From: Sordaria brevicollis
Taxonomy: Eukaryota; Ascomycota; Sordariomycetes; Sordariales; Sordariaceae
Direction: 5' to 3'
Assembly (NCBI GenBank): GCA_033439795.1
Contig: JAUTDP010000003.1
Coordinates: 1,984,001-2,048,000, forward strand
DNA: 64,000 nt
Shown here: positions 25,517 through 35,675 of the stretch, in pieces
Layout of the letters: every line of letters starts with the position of its first letter
Numbering within the stretch: position 1 is the first letter of the stretch
Program-made: the position numbers and the translations under genes
The notes under the pieces: generated by a model
What the model saw: only the letters and a program-made list of their open reading frames with translations
Database searches by the model: none
What the model was told of the DNA's origin: nothing

Positions 25517-27079
25517 ATCTAGCATTAAATCGCTCGTATACGATCGCGTTGGAAACTGAAGTGTTGGTGGTTGCCTGGAAAGATATCGCGAGAATATTTG
25601 TTGAAGTCGAAATAATTTCGAAGGAGGCTCAAAAAGTTGAGACGGGAAGGAATGCCGTGCGGCGTGTCAGATTGGCAGATTGGAAAGGGTTCGTGCTGCT
25701 GTGGTGGGGGACGGAAGAATGAGAAGGACAAGTGTGCACTATCAGCTGTTGGTAAGAGTTGCTCCCATTTGTGTTAAGCGAGGTCTGTGTCTCCTGCTCC
25801 ACTTCCATACCCGTGCCTGCCTGTACTTTTGAAAATGGCCGATGCCAGCTTTTAACACCATCTCATACAACTTCAGGCCAAATCTGTTAGCAGTGTGCAT
25901 GCCGACATGCCTGATGTTGGTTATTGAAGTACTCTCTCGCTGACGTCCAAATTCTCTCTCGTTTTCCCTCTCGTTCATCGCCGACTCGCCGTCCACTTCC
26001 ACTTCCACATCGTATCCGCCACTCGCTTCCATCTCCATCAGCTTTCTCCGCGATCACGAACGGCTTCCTTTACCGGCAGTTTATGCATGAATACTACCTA
26101 TGATACGGAAGCTCCGAGTTCCACCGTCACGGCCTTTTTTCCGCCTTTCAGTCGTGACTGGCTGAGTGGTTTCCTTTTTCTTTTTCTGGATCACTGCTGA
26201 TTCACGAGGGATGAACAACAACTGATTCACTGATTCACCGATTGACCGGACCAGGCCGAAGCATGAATGTGGTCGACAGTTCAAGCATTGAGGCTGTGTC
26301 GATCCGTAACGGCCCTTTTCTTGGGCTTTTCTTGTCCAGCTTGTCTCCGACACCCACCTCTGCCACCTCCCTCCACCCGTGCCACCGATGGGCCGACTGG
26401 AACCGCGGGACTTGCTCAAAGCTCACCCACCCACGCCGTGCCGACAAGACGAGACACAACCTCACACGAACCACGAAGCCACGAGGTTGCGCTGTCAGGG
26501 CTGTCTTGGCTGTCCTCATTGGCGGTTGGCCGATGCCGGGATCTTGCTGGCCGCCGCAGTTCTAGAACTCTTCTCTGCAGTGGTTCTTGGCCTGCAACAT
26601 CACTGGAACATCAGTGGGAAATCACCGCAAAACACCAAGCATCAGTCATCACGGCGGGGGCCGAGTGGCCATCACGACGAAAATAGCAACGGGAGTTCTC
26701 ATTCTGGCTTCACCTTGGGTCAACGTGAACACCAACAATATCACGAGAATCAGTGGATGAAGTTCGGCGGTCAAGTGTCTAGATCACTCATATCAAGTCT
26801 CACTCACAAGCTCGGCATATCACTCACTTTCACACAATCACGGTTCATCACGGTTCATCACGGTTTCTGTCACTTTTGACTTTCATATGTTCAATTCCCC
26901 TCAATCAATAACTGTCACTCCTTACTCTAACATTCATCCATTGCCATAGCCTCCTTTCGCCCTCCAATCTTTTCTTCAATCAGTCCAACTTTCTCTCACT
27001 TCCAACGCTGCCCTTACAATCATCGTTCCTTCCCTTGTTTCCACTAATATCCCCATATACTATCATCCTTTCTCAAGAC
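25517..27079. other. Spacer downstream of the first array gene
   Basis: No supportable gene. A TCACGGTTCATCACGG block repeats at 26835-26875 and is followed by CTTTTGACTTTCATATGTTCAATT. Similar sequence lies downstream of the genes at 30.7 kb (30410-30455) and 32.9 kb (32520-32570), suggesting duplicated 3' flanks. Confidence 0.5.
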
Positions 27080-29408
27080 CTAGCCACTCAATACCTTGCG
27101 AAGCATATGGGGCTCTAGGCCCCGTCCAATTGAAGAGGCTTGGAAAATGTCGTCAAGGGCAGTCGGTCCGGCCATGGGTTTGATCTCAGACGACGATGAG
27201 AACACCTTGAGCGAGAGTTTCTTTGGGTTCGGCTTCCGTGGCGTACCAGTAGGAGGCTGAATCTTCTGCAGACGATCTGAATCGAAGCCTTCCGGGGCCA
27301 TGAGCCATCACCCTCGCGAGTGAGACACGTTGGTCCGGCCTTCTGATGACGGTACCGGTGGATGACGTACTGGCGGCATATTGTTGGACATTCTTCGTGA
27401 TCGGCGGGGTGGTTTTGGTTGCCTTTTCGTCGTCATTGAAGATGTCTATGAGGTTGGCAGTGCCGACTGCGACGGTAGTCTTGACGAGATTCGACGAGCG
27501 TTGTTCAATTTGCTCTGCCCACATGCCGAGACAGTCGTAGGCATCTTGGCCATCATCGAAGTCAATTAAGCACTCGGGATCGGATTCTTTGTGGATGGCT
27601 GGTGTTGCCATGTCTCTCAGGTCTTCTTTGGGCGAGTGATCCTTCCCCTCGATGTCTTGGGCGTCGATTGACTTTGCCCATTCGCCGAGACAATCGTACA
27701 CGCCGGACTCTTGGACGGACTCAGCTGGGTGCTGGTCGTTCTCTTGCCCATCCGTGGGTTTGGTCTTCGTCAGGGATTCCAGGAGCACTTGGGCTTCGCG
27801 GGTGCGGAATTGCTGGTAGGCCTCCCAGGCCTTGTCACGATCACCCTGGAAAAATCGGAGATAGACTTGGTAAAGCTTGTCCTCTAAGGGTATCTCAGTG
27901 TTCTCTCCGATGGGCTCATCTGGGTGCTGGTCGTTCTCGTAGATGGACTCAGCTGGGTGCTGGTCGTTCTCTTGGATGGACTCAGCTGGGTACTGGTCGT
28001 TCTCTTGGATGAACTCATCTGGGTGCTGGTCGTTCTCGTAGATGGACTCAGCTGGATGCTGGTTGTTCTCTTTGATGGACTCAGTTGGGTGCTGGTTGTT
28101 CTCTTTGATGGACGCAGCTGGGTGCTGGTTGTTCTCTTGCCCGTTCGGGGGGTTGGTCTTCGTCTGCAATAGGAGCACTTCGGCCTCGCGGGTGCGGAAT
28201 TGCCGGTAGGCCTCCCAAGCCCTGTCACGATCACCCTGGAAAAATTGGAGAAAGACTTTGTAAACACCTTGCTCCAATGGCATTTCGATATCCTCGGAAT
28301 CCTCCTCGTCCGTTTCGTCCCAATTGCGGTATTCGTAAATAGTCTTATTACATTCCTCCTCTTCATCTTCCTCTTCGTAGTCCTCATCGTCAAACTCCTT
28401 TCCCAGGTAGTCGCCGTCCTCATACCCATGGTCGTACCACTCGTCGCCGTAGTAGGCATCCGGGTAGTAGTCCTGCTCCTCATCGACTCCCCAGCAGTAG
28501 TCCTGCTCCTCATCCTCTCCCCAGCAGGAGTCTTGCTCCTCATCCTCTCCCCAGCAGTAGTCCTGCTCCTCTCCATAGTAATCCGCAAGGACGTTCTCAT
28601 CTTGGTCATCCATCTCGCCTGCGAAGATTCCCCAAAGGCCATCGCGCTTCTCAACGAACTTGTGGTCCTCTACCTCGACGCCGTTGAATGTGAGGACGCC
28701 GCCATTCGTATGGGGGTTCCCGGAGACCAAGATCAAGTGGCTCTCGGGGAAAATGCCGGGAACGTTGTCGTCATGGACTACCCAATAGATATGATGGGTG
28801 CCGTCGCCCGACTGGAGGCGTTGCTGGAGGATGGAGGCGTGCTCTTCGGATAGGACGTTCTTGTTGTTCTCGATGGGAGTTCGGGGAGTGAGGCTGGGAT
28901 CTTCGGAGTGGTCGATGAAGTTGTTCGCGATAGGCTGCGAGTTCGGCTTCATATGGGCGAAGTTGATCTGATATCGCCAGAGGAGTTGGGGAGGAGGGAG
29001 GGGGATGGAAGGCGTCTCGGTACGCGATTCGGTTTGGGGATTGAACGGACCATCGTAGATGGGAGTGGGAGTGGTCGTGTTCGGGGTTGGGTGTTGCTGC
29101 CCATGGATCGGGGTCGTCAGACGGGTAGCCATCATGACGGCTGTTGGTGAGGCCGAGGTCGTACGTCGACTAACGGTTGGGGTTGTGACGTCGAGTCGTG
29201 GTGAGGTCGGGTTGGGTCGGGTCGTAGTGCCGTCGACTGGTCTGGTTCGGTCGAGAATGCTCGCCTTGTGGGTTTGGTTGACGATGGAGGTAGGGTTTCC
29301 GATCGTCATGTCGAGGGTTGGTGCGCAAGGCGGGATTGCCCGAAGGACTTTGGATGCGGTCGTGGCGTGTGGCGTGGGTTGGGTTGGGTTGGGTTGTCGT
29401 GATGACAT
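27080..29408 (-). CDS. Array gene 1: large acidic repeat protein with YWxVxDD domain, two GD-AW modules and two WA motifs
   Basis: Start ATG at 29408. I propose an intron 27370-27289 (donor GTACGT, acceptor GGAAG, phase 1), giving 748 residues; without it the frame ends at 27186 with 740. The spliced tail (TALDDIFQASS..., PHMLRKVL) resembles the end of array gene 3. Order: Thr/Pro-rich 1-140; YWVVHDD...PESHLILV...VEKRDGLWGIF 208-262; acidic Tyr/Trp repeats EEQDYCWGED 280-315; module VYKVFLQFFQGDRDRAWEAYRQFR 382-405; seven 11-residue repeats (ENDQHPAESIY type) ~425-501; second module 512-535; WA motifs YDCLGEWAKSID ~571 and YDCLGMWAEQIE ~624 after LIDFDDG. No signal peptide or membrane segment. 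Unknown function; mostly disordered with small helical modules. Confidence 0.82.
27906..28136 (-). repeat. Seven-unit 33-bp coding minisatellite
   Basis: In-frame tandem units encode EN[ND]QHP-type 11-mers. Two unit types alternate in blocks (..SIY, ..DEFIQ, ..SIQ, ..SIY, ..DEPIG), suggesting higher-order duplication. Length is a multiple of three throughout, so copy-number change would keep the frame. Confidence 0.93.
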
Positions 29409-29508
29409 GAGGTGGTGCGTTGGTAGGTACGTGTGTGAGGTGTGATACTCAGTTGTGAGATGGTTTGGGAGAAAGTTTAAATTTCGTGGGCCGGTCAGGG
29501 AGGGAGAA

Positions 29509-29515
29509 ATTTATA
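29509..29515 (-). promoter_or_regulatory. TATA-like box of array gene 1
   Basis: TATAAAT on the minus strand about 100 bp before the ATG. Confidence 0.5.
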
Positions 29516-29529
29516 GGAGGCATTGAGAG

Positions 29530-29925
29530 GTTCGCGGAGCATCCTCAATCCAAACCTTGGGAAGGCTGACAGCGCTACAGATATGGGATCATTGGTGTTG
29601 TTTGGAGAACAGCATGCTTGGACGGCGACGAACAGGTGAGGAACCTTCAGAAACATGGTCGGTGAATGGTAACAGCTCACCAGAAGTGCGAACGGTGGTG
29701 CTGTTCGGAAAACCATCTCAACTTTTGGGCCACGAACAGATAAGTATTTCTGTGGTGGGTTATGGTCGATGAATGGGTGACAGCCTTGCAAAGTTGCGAA
29801 TGCTGGCATTGTTCAGCCCAGTTCCGCCAGGTTACGAGCGACAGCCAAATGCACGTTGACAATGCTGGGAAATGCTAGAACTAATGGCTATATAGGTTGC
29901 CAAACAATGGCATTGTTCGGTTGGC
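29530..29925. repeat. Tandem ~90-110-bp promoter repeat upstream of array gene 1 (about four diverged units)
   Basis: Units end in a GGTGTTGTTTGG/GGTGCTGTTCGG/GGCATTGTTCAG/GGCATTGTTCGG block and contain CGAACAGGT, CTTCAGAA and GGTGAATGG-like words in the same order. The unit at 29623-29708 aligns closely with 32046-32131 in front of array gene 2. Confidence 0.75.
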
Positions 29926-30677
29926 CTGGCGATGGGACCAACCGACGGGAGCGACCGACGGAAGCAACTGACAGGGATGTTCACTCAGGGGCTGCTTTGA
30001 GGTCCTTGATCAAAGGCAGCACAAGTGGTTTCTGAACAGCGAGTGCTGTATCGTATATTGAGACACTCGGCAACAAATCACTACCCATTCAATGAACAGT
30101 GAAATCGGCTACGATTGAGTTCTAGGGGATAAGTGTTCTCGCTGCTCAAGCAATCTCATAACTTTAGCAGTCACTCATTGCTGTCACGGCAAGTTGGGTC
30201 ATAGGCCAGGACTCTAAAAGCTTTAGACGAATGGATTGATGTACTATCGATGAGAACGAAGGTCGAAAGCTAGATACATCGGATGGGAGAAGATGATTCC
30301 TTATATGCAGTCGCAGGTGGAATCGCGCACCAGATCAAGAAGATGCCGGCATGGAAAATGCCATCATGCCATGTGATGCAGCTCAGCCATGACAATTCCC
30401 GCATTCTCACGGTTCATCACGGTTTATGGTCCTCTTGACTCCAATACGTTCAATTCTGTACTTCATATCTCCCTCAGTCCCTGTCCTCAACACTTCCCAC
30501 CATCCTCATCATCCGGGCCTCTCTGCTTCTCCATACCTTGGCATTGCCAGGATCCATCCGCCCTCCTTCCAACAACAACCTCCCCCTGTTTTCAATCCTC
30601 TCCAGTTACCTACTCCTTCATGATTCCCTTCCAATAACCCCCCACTCAATCCACGACGTTCCTCTGAAGTGTCCACC
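29926..30677. other. Spacer between array genes 1 and 2
   Basis: No gene. Holds a short local repeat of GACCRACGGRAGC type (29936-29970) and, at 30410-30455, the TCACGGTTCATCACGG block in the 3' flank of array gene 2. Confidence 0.5.
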
Positions 30678-31649
30678 CTAATCGTCAAAGCTGATGGGCG
30701 AAAGGCGACGATAATTGATGAAGTCCTCTGGACTCTGCAACTTCATCGCCGGCGAAGAACGGCTGGGCGTCGAAGCTGTGGGTCTCGGGAGGGAGATGGA
30801 AATGCGATGAGCGAAAGGTTGAGCAAGTGCGGTAGTCGCTTCGGTAGTTTCCTTGGGAGGTACGTCGCCGTCGCCGTCGTAGAAAACGTCATCGGCGCAG
30901 TTGGAGGGATTGGGAAAGCTGGGTTTGAGAGGTTTGGGAGCGGGAAAGCGCTCCTCGACCGTCGATTTGGTGGTCTTTGGGGCTACCTCTCCTGAGTGGG
31001 AAATATCATCGTCGTTGTCTGTGGTGCCGCTTGGAGTTTTCATGACGGGCTCGGGCTCGGGCAAGCGCTCCTCAACCAAGTAGAAGGGCCCATGAATATC
31101 ATCGGCCTGTTGATCGAACATTTCGACAGGGCCGTAAACGATGGGTGTCTCGGCGTCGATATCGATAAGTCTATCGGTGTGCTTGTTGTCGATTGGCTTG
31201 GAAGTTTTGTCGATAATAGAAGCGCGGATGGTGGCGTGCTCATTGAGGCTCGTGGCCCACTCATCCAGGCGGGAGTAGACGTCATCCTGCGAAGAGGCAT
31301 GGATCGGAACGTCGCTGATGCCGTGCATGGCGGCGCATGTCGCATTCCCAGCCACCTCTCCGAGCACGTGGCGGTTGCCTTTGTTATGTTTCTCGTCGAG
31401 GCGGCGGGCCCATTCGTCCAAGCGGCCGTAGACATGGTCTTCTTCAGAGGTGTCGATGAGGACGTCACTGATGCTGGCGTAGCACTTGATGGTTGTAGTC
31501 TTCCTGAGCGCCTCTTCAACCGGGCTGCCGTTGTCTTCTTCTGGTTCGGGTGATTCGTCCAGGCAGCGGAATGCCCATCCATCCAACTCGCTATGATCGG
31601 TGGGTTGCTGGTAATGCCCGTTGACAGGGGTCGTGGGTCGAAAAGCCAT
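30678..31649 (-). CDS. Array gene 2: acidic protein with repeated WA motifs and C-terminal DDVF/EDFxNYR module
   Basis: Start ATG at 31649; 323 residues, one exon. It begins MAFRPTTPVNGH, similar to MGGRATTPVIISH of array gene 3. The WA motif occurs as VYGRLDEWARRLDE (~73-86), VYSRLDEWATSLNE (~123-136) and a degenerate VYGPVEMFDQQ (~170) after LIDIDAETP. Two copies of VEERLPEPEP / VEERFPAPKP follow. The C-terminus has DDVFYDGD and LQSPEDFINYRRLSP, a pairing also seen in array gene 4 (DPFYDG ... RTRDDFQNYR). No signal peptide. Predicted disordered apart from the short helical motifs. Not recognised from any named family. Confidence 0.85.
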   Translation of the reverse strand: MAFRPTTPVNGHYQQPTDHSELDGWAFRCLDESPEPEEDNGSPVEEALRKTTTIKCYASISDVLIDTSEEDHVYGRLDEWARRLDEKHNKGNRHVLGEVAGNATCAAMHGISDVPIHASSQDDVYSRLDEWATSLNEHATIRASIIDKTSKPIDNKHTDRLIDIDAETPIVYGPVEMFDQQADDIHGPFYLVEERLPEPEPVMKTPSGTTDNDDDISHSGEVAPKTTKSTVEERFPAPKPLKPSFPNPSNCADDVFYDGDGDVPPKETTEATTALAQPFAHRISISLPRPTASTPSRSSPAMKLQSPEDFINYRRLSPISFDD

Positions 31650-32045
31650 TGTGATGATTTGATGGCTTGGTGGTATGCGGGTGGTTGACCTGCGTTGTAG
31701 GCTTGCGCTATGGGATTGCGTGGTCGACTTGGCTAGAGGTCGTTCGGGGATCTTGGGTAGGTAGTTGTCGAGGGTGGTATGGCAAATCGACTAGTCAAAG
31801 GGGGTTAACGTCGGACGTGCGGTGCGAGAGTGCGGTACGTGGTGCGGCGTGATACTTTGAAGTGAGGTGTTCTGGGAAAAGACTGAGTTAGGGGGTCCGG
31901 TAGGGAAGAGATATATTTATGGGTGGGATGCACAGGTTTGCTCTGCAACTTTGGCTGAACATGATCATGACTGACACTTCAATAGGTATGCGAATAATGG
32001 TTCTGTTCAGGGAAATGATGGTGTTATTCGGAACCTTACTCCTGG
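31650..32045. other. Proximal promoter of array gene 2
   Basis: Non-coding. Contains a TATA-like ATAAATATA on the minus strand at 31912-31920, about 265 bp before the ATG, which implies a long leader or a leader intron. Confidence 0.45.
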
Positions 32046-32325
32046 GCGGCCACGAACAGGTAGGCACCCTTCAGAAGTATTGTCGGTGAATGGCAACAGC
32101 TTCACAGAACCACGGACGATGGCCTGTTCGGTCAACCTACCAGCGACAGATGAGTACCACTTAGAGATGCTGGGTGAATGATGATGGCGGTACAGGTTGC
32201 CAACAACGGTGTTGTTCGGAGGGATATCTTCATGTCGGCCATGAAGAGATAATTACCTCCTCCGGGTTATTGTCAATGAACAGTTAATAACAGTTTTGCA
32301 GGAGCGGATGCTGACCTTGCTCGAG
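32046..32325. repeat. Tandem ~90-100-bp promoter repeat upstream of array gene 2 (three units)
   Basis: Units at about 32046-32131, 32132-32221 and 32222-32325. The first shares CGAACAGGT, CTTCAGAA, GTCGGTGAATGG, AACAGCT and TGTTCGG in order with 29623-29708. The third is more diverged (TTGTCAATGAACAG, AACAGTTTTGCAGGAGCGGATG). Confidence 0.75.
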
Positions 32326-32885
32326 GACAAAGCTACATATAGATGTATAGCTCTGAACGGCAAGTGTCTTATACCGCATGTGCGAAACTCTCGCCGACAG
32401 GTTTATGGCCTTCGACGGACGTTAGACTCGTTCACAATTCAGGAGTTAGAAGTCAAGTGCCTTCGCTACTCATAATAAATCCCATACGCGTGGCACTCAC
32501 TCATCTAAACACACTTACGGGTTATCACGGTCTTCAACACCTTGGCTTTGACTCTAACATGTTTTAATATCTCCTTCTTATTTCCCATTTCTTTTCGTCT
32601 CTTTCTTTTGTCCATAACCATGGCGATACTCGCTCGTTCCCCTTTAATGCAATCTCGACGAGTTCATTCGACCCCTTGCTGAACACAAGCCGTCCACCAC
32701 CGCCATTATCCCGCCTTCTACTCGTGCACAATCCCCTTCCTGTGATATCCAATCAAATATTCCCGCGAGGGGCACAAGCCTGGTGATACTTCGGCGGCTT
32801 CGGTAGCTTGATGGCCTTTCAGTATCGTCCGCTGGGATCTGGATACTCTGCAAAACAATCTTCTGATGGTCCTCCTGGGTTCAGC
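32326..32885. other. Spacer and 3' flank of array gene 3
   Basis: No gene. A diverged TTATCACGGTCTTCAACACC block at 32520-32570 corresponds in position to the TCACGG blocks downstream of array genes 1 and 2. Confidence 0.45.
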
Positions 32886-34190
32886 TCAGAGGTACTTTCG
32901 CAGGAAATCCTTGGGTGTCGGGAACCGGATTGGAATGTCAGCATAGATTGGGGTTGTGTTATTCGCGAGGTTCTCGGTGGTCATTCCGCTGTCGACAAAG
33001 ACATCTTCGAGGTCCGTCGCTGTGGTACCGGTGGGAGGAGTCTTGTCGGCTTTGGGCGACTGCTTCTTGGGCAAGTGCTCGTTGGTTGAGGGCTTGCTCG
33101 TTGAGAGCTCCTTGGAAGGGTAGTTGTGTGAAGGGTGAGTGTTAGAAGGGTGATCGTTAGGCGGGTGATCAATGGGTTGCGAGTTGCCATCATGGGCGTC
33201 TTCGAATCGCCGACCCCACACGCCAAAACTATCGTACGGATTGGGCGTCACCGTGTCTAGATCGACCAGCACGCTGGAATTGTTCTCGTCTTGTGTCTTG
33301 GAGGTTTGGTCGACAGCGGAGGCCTCGTTGGTTTGAGAGTTGTTACCATGGGCATCTTCGAATCGCTGAGCCCACAAGCCCAGACTTCCGTACGGGTCGG
33401 GCGTCTCGATGTCGAGATCGACCAGCGTACTGGACTCATTCTTCTCTTCCAACTTGGAGTTCTCATCTGAAGAGGCTGCTTCAGCGTCTTGCTCGAAGCT
33501 CCTGAGCAGCGCGTCGAGCCTGCTGTTAACTCTTCGGATGTTGTGACGATAGGTCGAGATTCCCCCGCTGGTCGTCACGCGGCGAGCGACTTCGCTCTTC
33601 TCAGTCTCTCCATCGTGGTCATCACCAGTCTCTTGCTCTACCCCGGTGGTTTGAGCTCCAGCGTCAACTTCGCTGGTCCAAGAAGCCGGAACCCCCGCCC
33701 AAGGCTGGTGGCTCAGCTCATGACCCAACCTATACCCTCGGGCCAACAACCTTGCACGGGCGAGCATAACTTGGTCATCCTCAAGAGGGGCAATCGTCTC
33801 CCCATCCTCTTCATCCTCAGAATTATCCTCCTGCCAGCCATCCCCCTCCTCCCAGTCTTCTTCCTCCTCCCACTCGACCCAGAGCTCGTACAACCCCTGC
33901 GCGAGCTCCTCGTTACCCAACTCCTCCAGAATCGCCGAGTAGGCCCGCTCCCTCTGGGCTTTCCGCTCCTGATGGGCGCGGAACCGCTGGTAAAACTGCC
34001 AGGCGGCGTCGTGGTCGCCGTTGGTGCCCTCGAGGAAGACCTCGTAGATTTGCTGTTCTATTGGAGGTTCTTCATGGTCTTCCGTCTCTTCCTCAGGGGC
34101 ATGGTGGTCTTCAACTGGTACCTCCTCATTGTGGTCTTCAGCGTCGGCTTGATGGCTAATAATAACGGGTGTCGTTGCTCGACCGCCCAT
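32886..34190 (-). CDS. Array gene 3: acidic protein with one GD-AW module and two WA motifs
   Basis: I start at the ATG at 34190 (MGGRATTPVIISHQ); the longer open frame upstream has no ATG. 434 residues. Order: acidic linker; IYEVFLEGTNGDHDAAWQFYQRFR (~42-65), the same module as twice in array gene 1; strongly acidic Trp-rich stretch (WVEWEEEEDWEEGDGWQED); TYRHNIRRVNSRLDALLRSF, a possible coiled coil; then LVDLDIETPDPYGSLGLWAQ and LVDLDTVTPNPYDSFGVWGR, the best-preserved pair of WA motifs with full upstream context. The tail has ATDLEDVFVDSGM and PTPKDFLRKYL. Unknown function; similar composition and modules to its neighbours indicate common origin. Confidence 0.85.
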   Translation of the reverse strand: MGGRATTPVIISHQADAEDHNEEVPVEDHHAPEEETEDHEEPPIEQQIYEVFLEGTNGDHDAAWQFYQRFRAHQERKAQRERAYSAILEELGNEELAQGLYELWVEWEEEEDWEEGDGWQEDNSEDEEDGETIAPLEDDQVMLARARLLARGYRLGHELSHQPWAGVPASWTSEVDAGAQTTGVEQETGDDHDGETEKSEVARRVTTSGGISTYRHNIRRVNSRLDALLRSFEQDAEAASSDENSKLEEKNESSTLVDLDIETPDPYGSLGLWAQRFEDAHGNNSQTNEASAVDQTSKTQDENNSSVLVDLDTVTPNPYDSFGVWGRRFEDAHDGNSQPIDHPPNDHPSNTHPSHNYPSKELSTSKPSTNEHLPKKQSPKADKTPPTGTTATDLEDVFVDSGMTTENLANNTTPIYADIPIRFPTPKDFLRKYL

Positions 34191-34496
34191 GGCGAAGGCG
34201 GAGGTAGGTAAGTTGTTCTGGTACTGGCGTGATTGGTTTCCAGGTGGGTAAGATGTCAATTTGTTTCCGTCAGCTTGTGGTGTCGTTGCTGGTTTGTGGG
34301 TGTACTGGGTTGCTGGTGTCGAGGTAGTCGGCGTGCTGAAATAGTCGAGGTGTGGAGGAAATCGACTGGTTTGGGGTGAGCGCAAGCTTGCTGTTGTCGC
34401 AAAAGGTGATGGTTGGTAGGAGGTGAGTGCGTTTTTTGATGGTGAGTTGTGTGCTCAGAAAATTGGAATTCAGAATCCTGGATGCAGGCCAGAAGC

Positions 34497-34507
34497 GATA
34501 TATTTAT
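34497..34507 (-). promoter_or_regulatory. TATA-like box upstream of array gene 3
   Basis: CATAAATATAT on the minus strand, about 310 bp before the chosen ATG, similar in sequence and distance to array gene 2. Flanking sequence to ~34790 holds diverged promoter-repeat words (GTCAGTGAATG at 34649, AACAGCCTTG, GCGTTGTTTCG). Confidence 0.45.
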
Positions 34508-34931
34508 GGCGGTCACGTATGTGTTCAGCTTGTACACGAAAAGAGGCCAGTGAAAGCTAACAGGTCTGCAGCAATGGGAGCAAATTTGGTGGTGGAGGAA
34601 GGAATTCATGTGGGCGACGAAAAGTTTAGTACCCCTTCTCGACTCCGGTCAGTGAATGACCTGGCTAACAGCCTTGAAGGATTGCGATTTGTGTAAAGGC
34701 TGGCCTTGACGATGACAGGGAATGCTAATGGGTCAACAGAATCGCAAAGAATAGCGTTGTTTCGACCGACCTAGCCACGTTAGTAACCGCCGGCGACATT
34801 CACCTCGCGGTCTACTTTACGGTCAGGGTTAAGGGACGAAGGGTTGAAAGGTTCAGGCCCTTCCAAACCACGTGCCTGTCCTCCATGCGCGAGACTCTCG
34901 TCAACGAATTCCTCCACCCATTCACTCAACG

Positions 34932-35310
34932 ATGGCGTTGCCCGTCCAACTCACTGTTTCACAGGCTCCCTGGAGTCCCTGGGCTACCCTGCAGTTCCTA
35001 CGGAGTGTCCGGGAGAGCCACCCTCTCTCCAGAAAATTGACCACCTCAACGTTCGCCGAGCTCTTTGACGAGACCGTCGAGGCTCGCGAAACTTACCTAC
35101 CTCGCCGATCCCGAGCCCGTTTGTGCGAAAAAGTTGACCATGAGGCGCAATTACACATGCAAGGTCACCTACTCGGAGCTCCCCATGGTCAAGGGAATCC
35201 GCAACCAGGCTGTGAAAACGATCAGCATCTGGAAGGAACACGGGGCCTCCTCCGACTGGAAGTCACATCTCTCCTTCTCGCGCCGCTTTGTTATCTTGCA
35301 GTCATTTTGA
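34932..35310 (+). pseudogene. Possible broken gene fragment on the plus strand
   Basis: Two adjoining frames show C/G-ending codons typical of coding DNA: SQAPWSPWATLQFL..., TFAELFDETVEAR in the first (to ~35090) and AKLTYLADPEPVCAKKLTMR ... GIRNQAVKTISIWKEHG in the second (from ~35080). They overlap near TVEAR/LAKLTYL, as if one or two bases were lost. There is no credible start, no recognised domain and nothing comparable nearby. It is the only plus-strand stretch in the array that looks like former coding sequence. It could also be chance. Confidence 0.3.
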
Positions 35311-35675
35311 AGCTTGATGTCTTCAAGTATCCCAGCAAAACCCATTGTGATCTGCCTATCTCCAAACTTCCCTTGTACTCAACGAATCTGTCGTCTTTTG
35401 TCTCATTGCAATAATGTCCCTTAAGTATGGACTTGTATAACTTTTTTGTCTTTGAGACCGCCTCGTTATAAACTGGGACAAAGTCCTGTCTTCTCATCCC
35501 CCCTTGCAAAGAAAGTTGTGAGAGAACCGGTCAAGAACACGATCTATCCCACCTCTCCCATTTATCTTATCCAGTTCCCGCAAAGCTCTAATCCTATTCC
35601 GCCTCTTTTCTCCGTTCTTTTGAGCACTCTGTTTCCAAAAGCAACGAGTGTCCAGACCGTATCTCAACCTCTTAA

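Noticed and set aside
27906..28136. Regularly spaced repeats resembling a CRISPR array
   Set aside because: Units are contiguous 33-bp coding repeats with no unique spacers, in a fungal gene.
27884..28654. 256-codon frame on the minus strand within array gene 1
   Set aside because: It is an out-of-frame reading of the 33-bp repeats and acidic region, producing Arg/Thr-rich low complexity; the main frame has coherent modules and a proper start.
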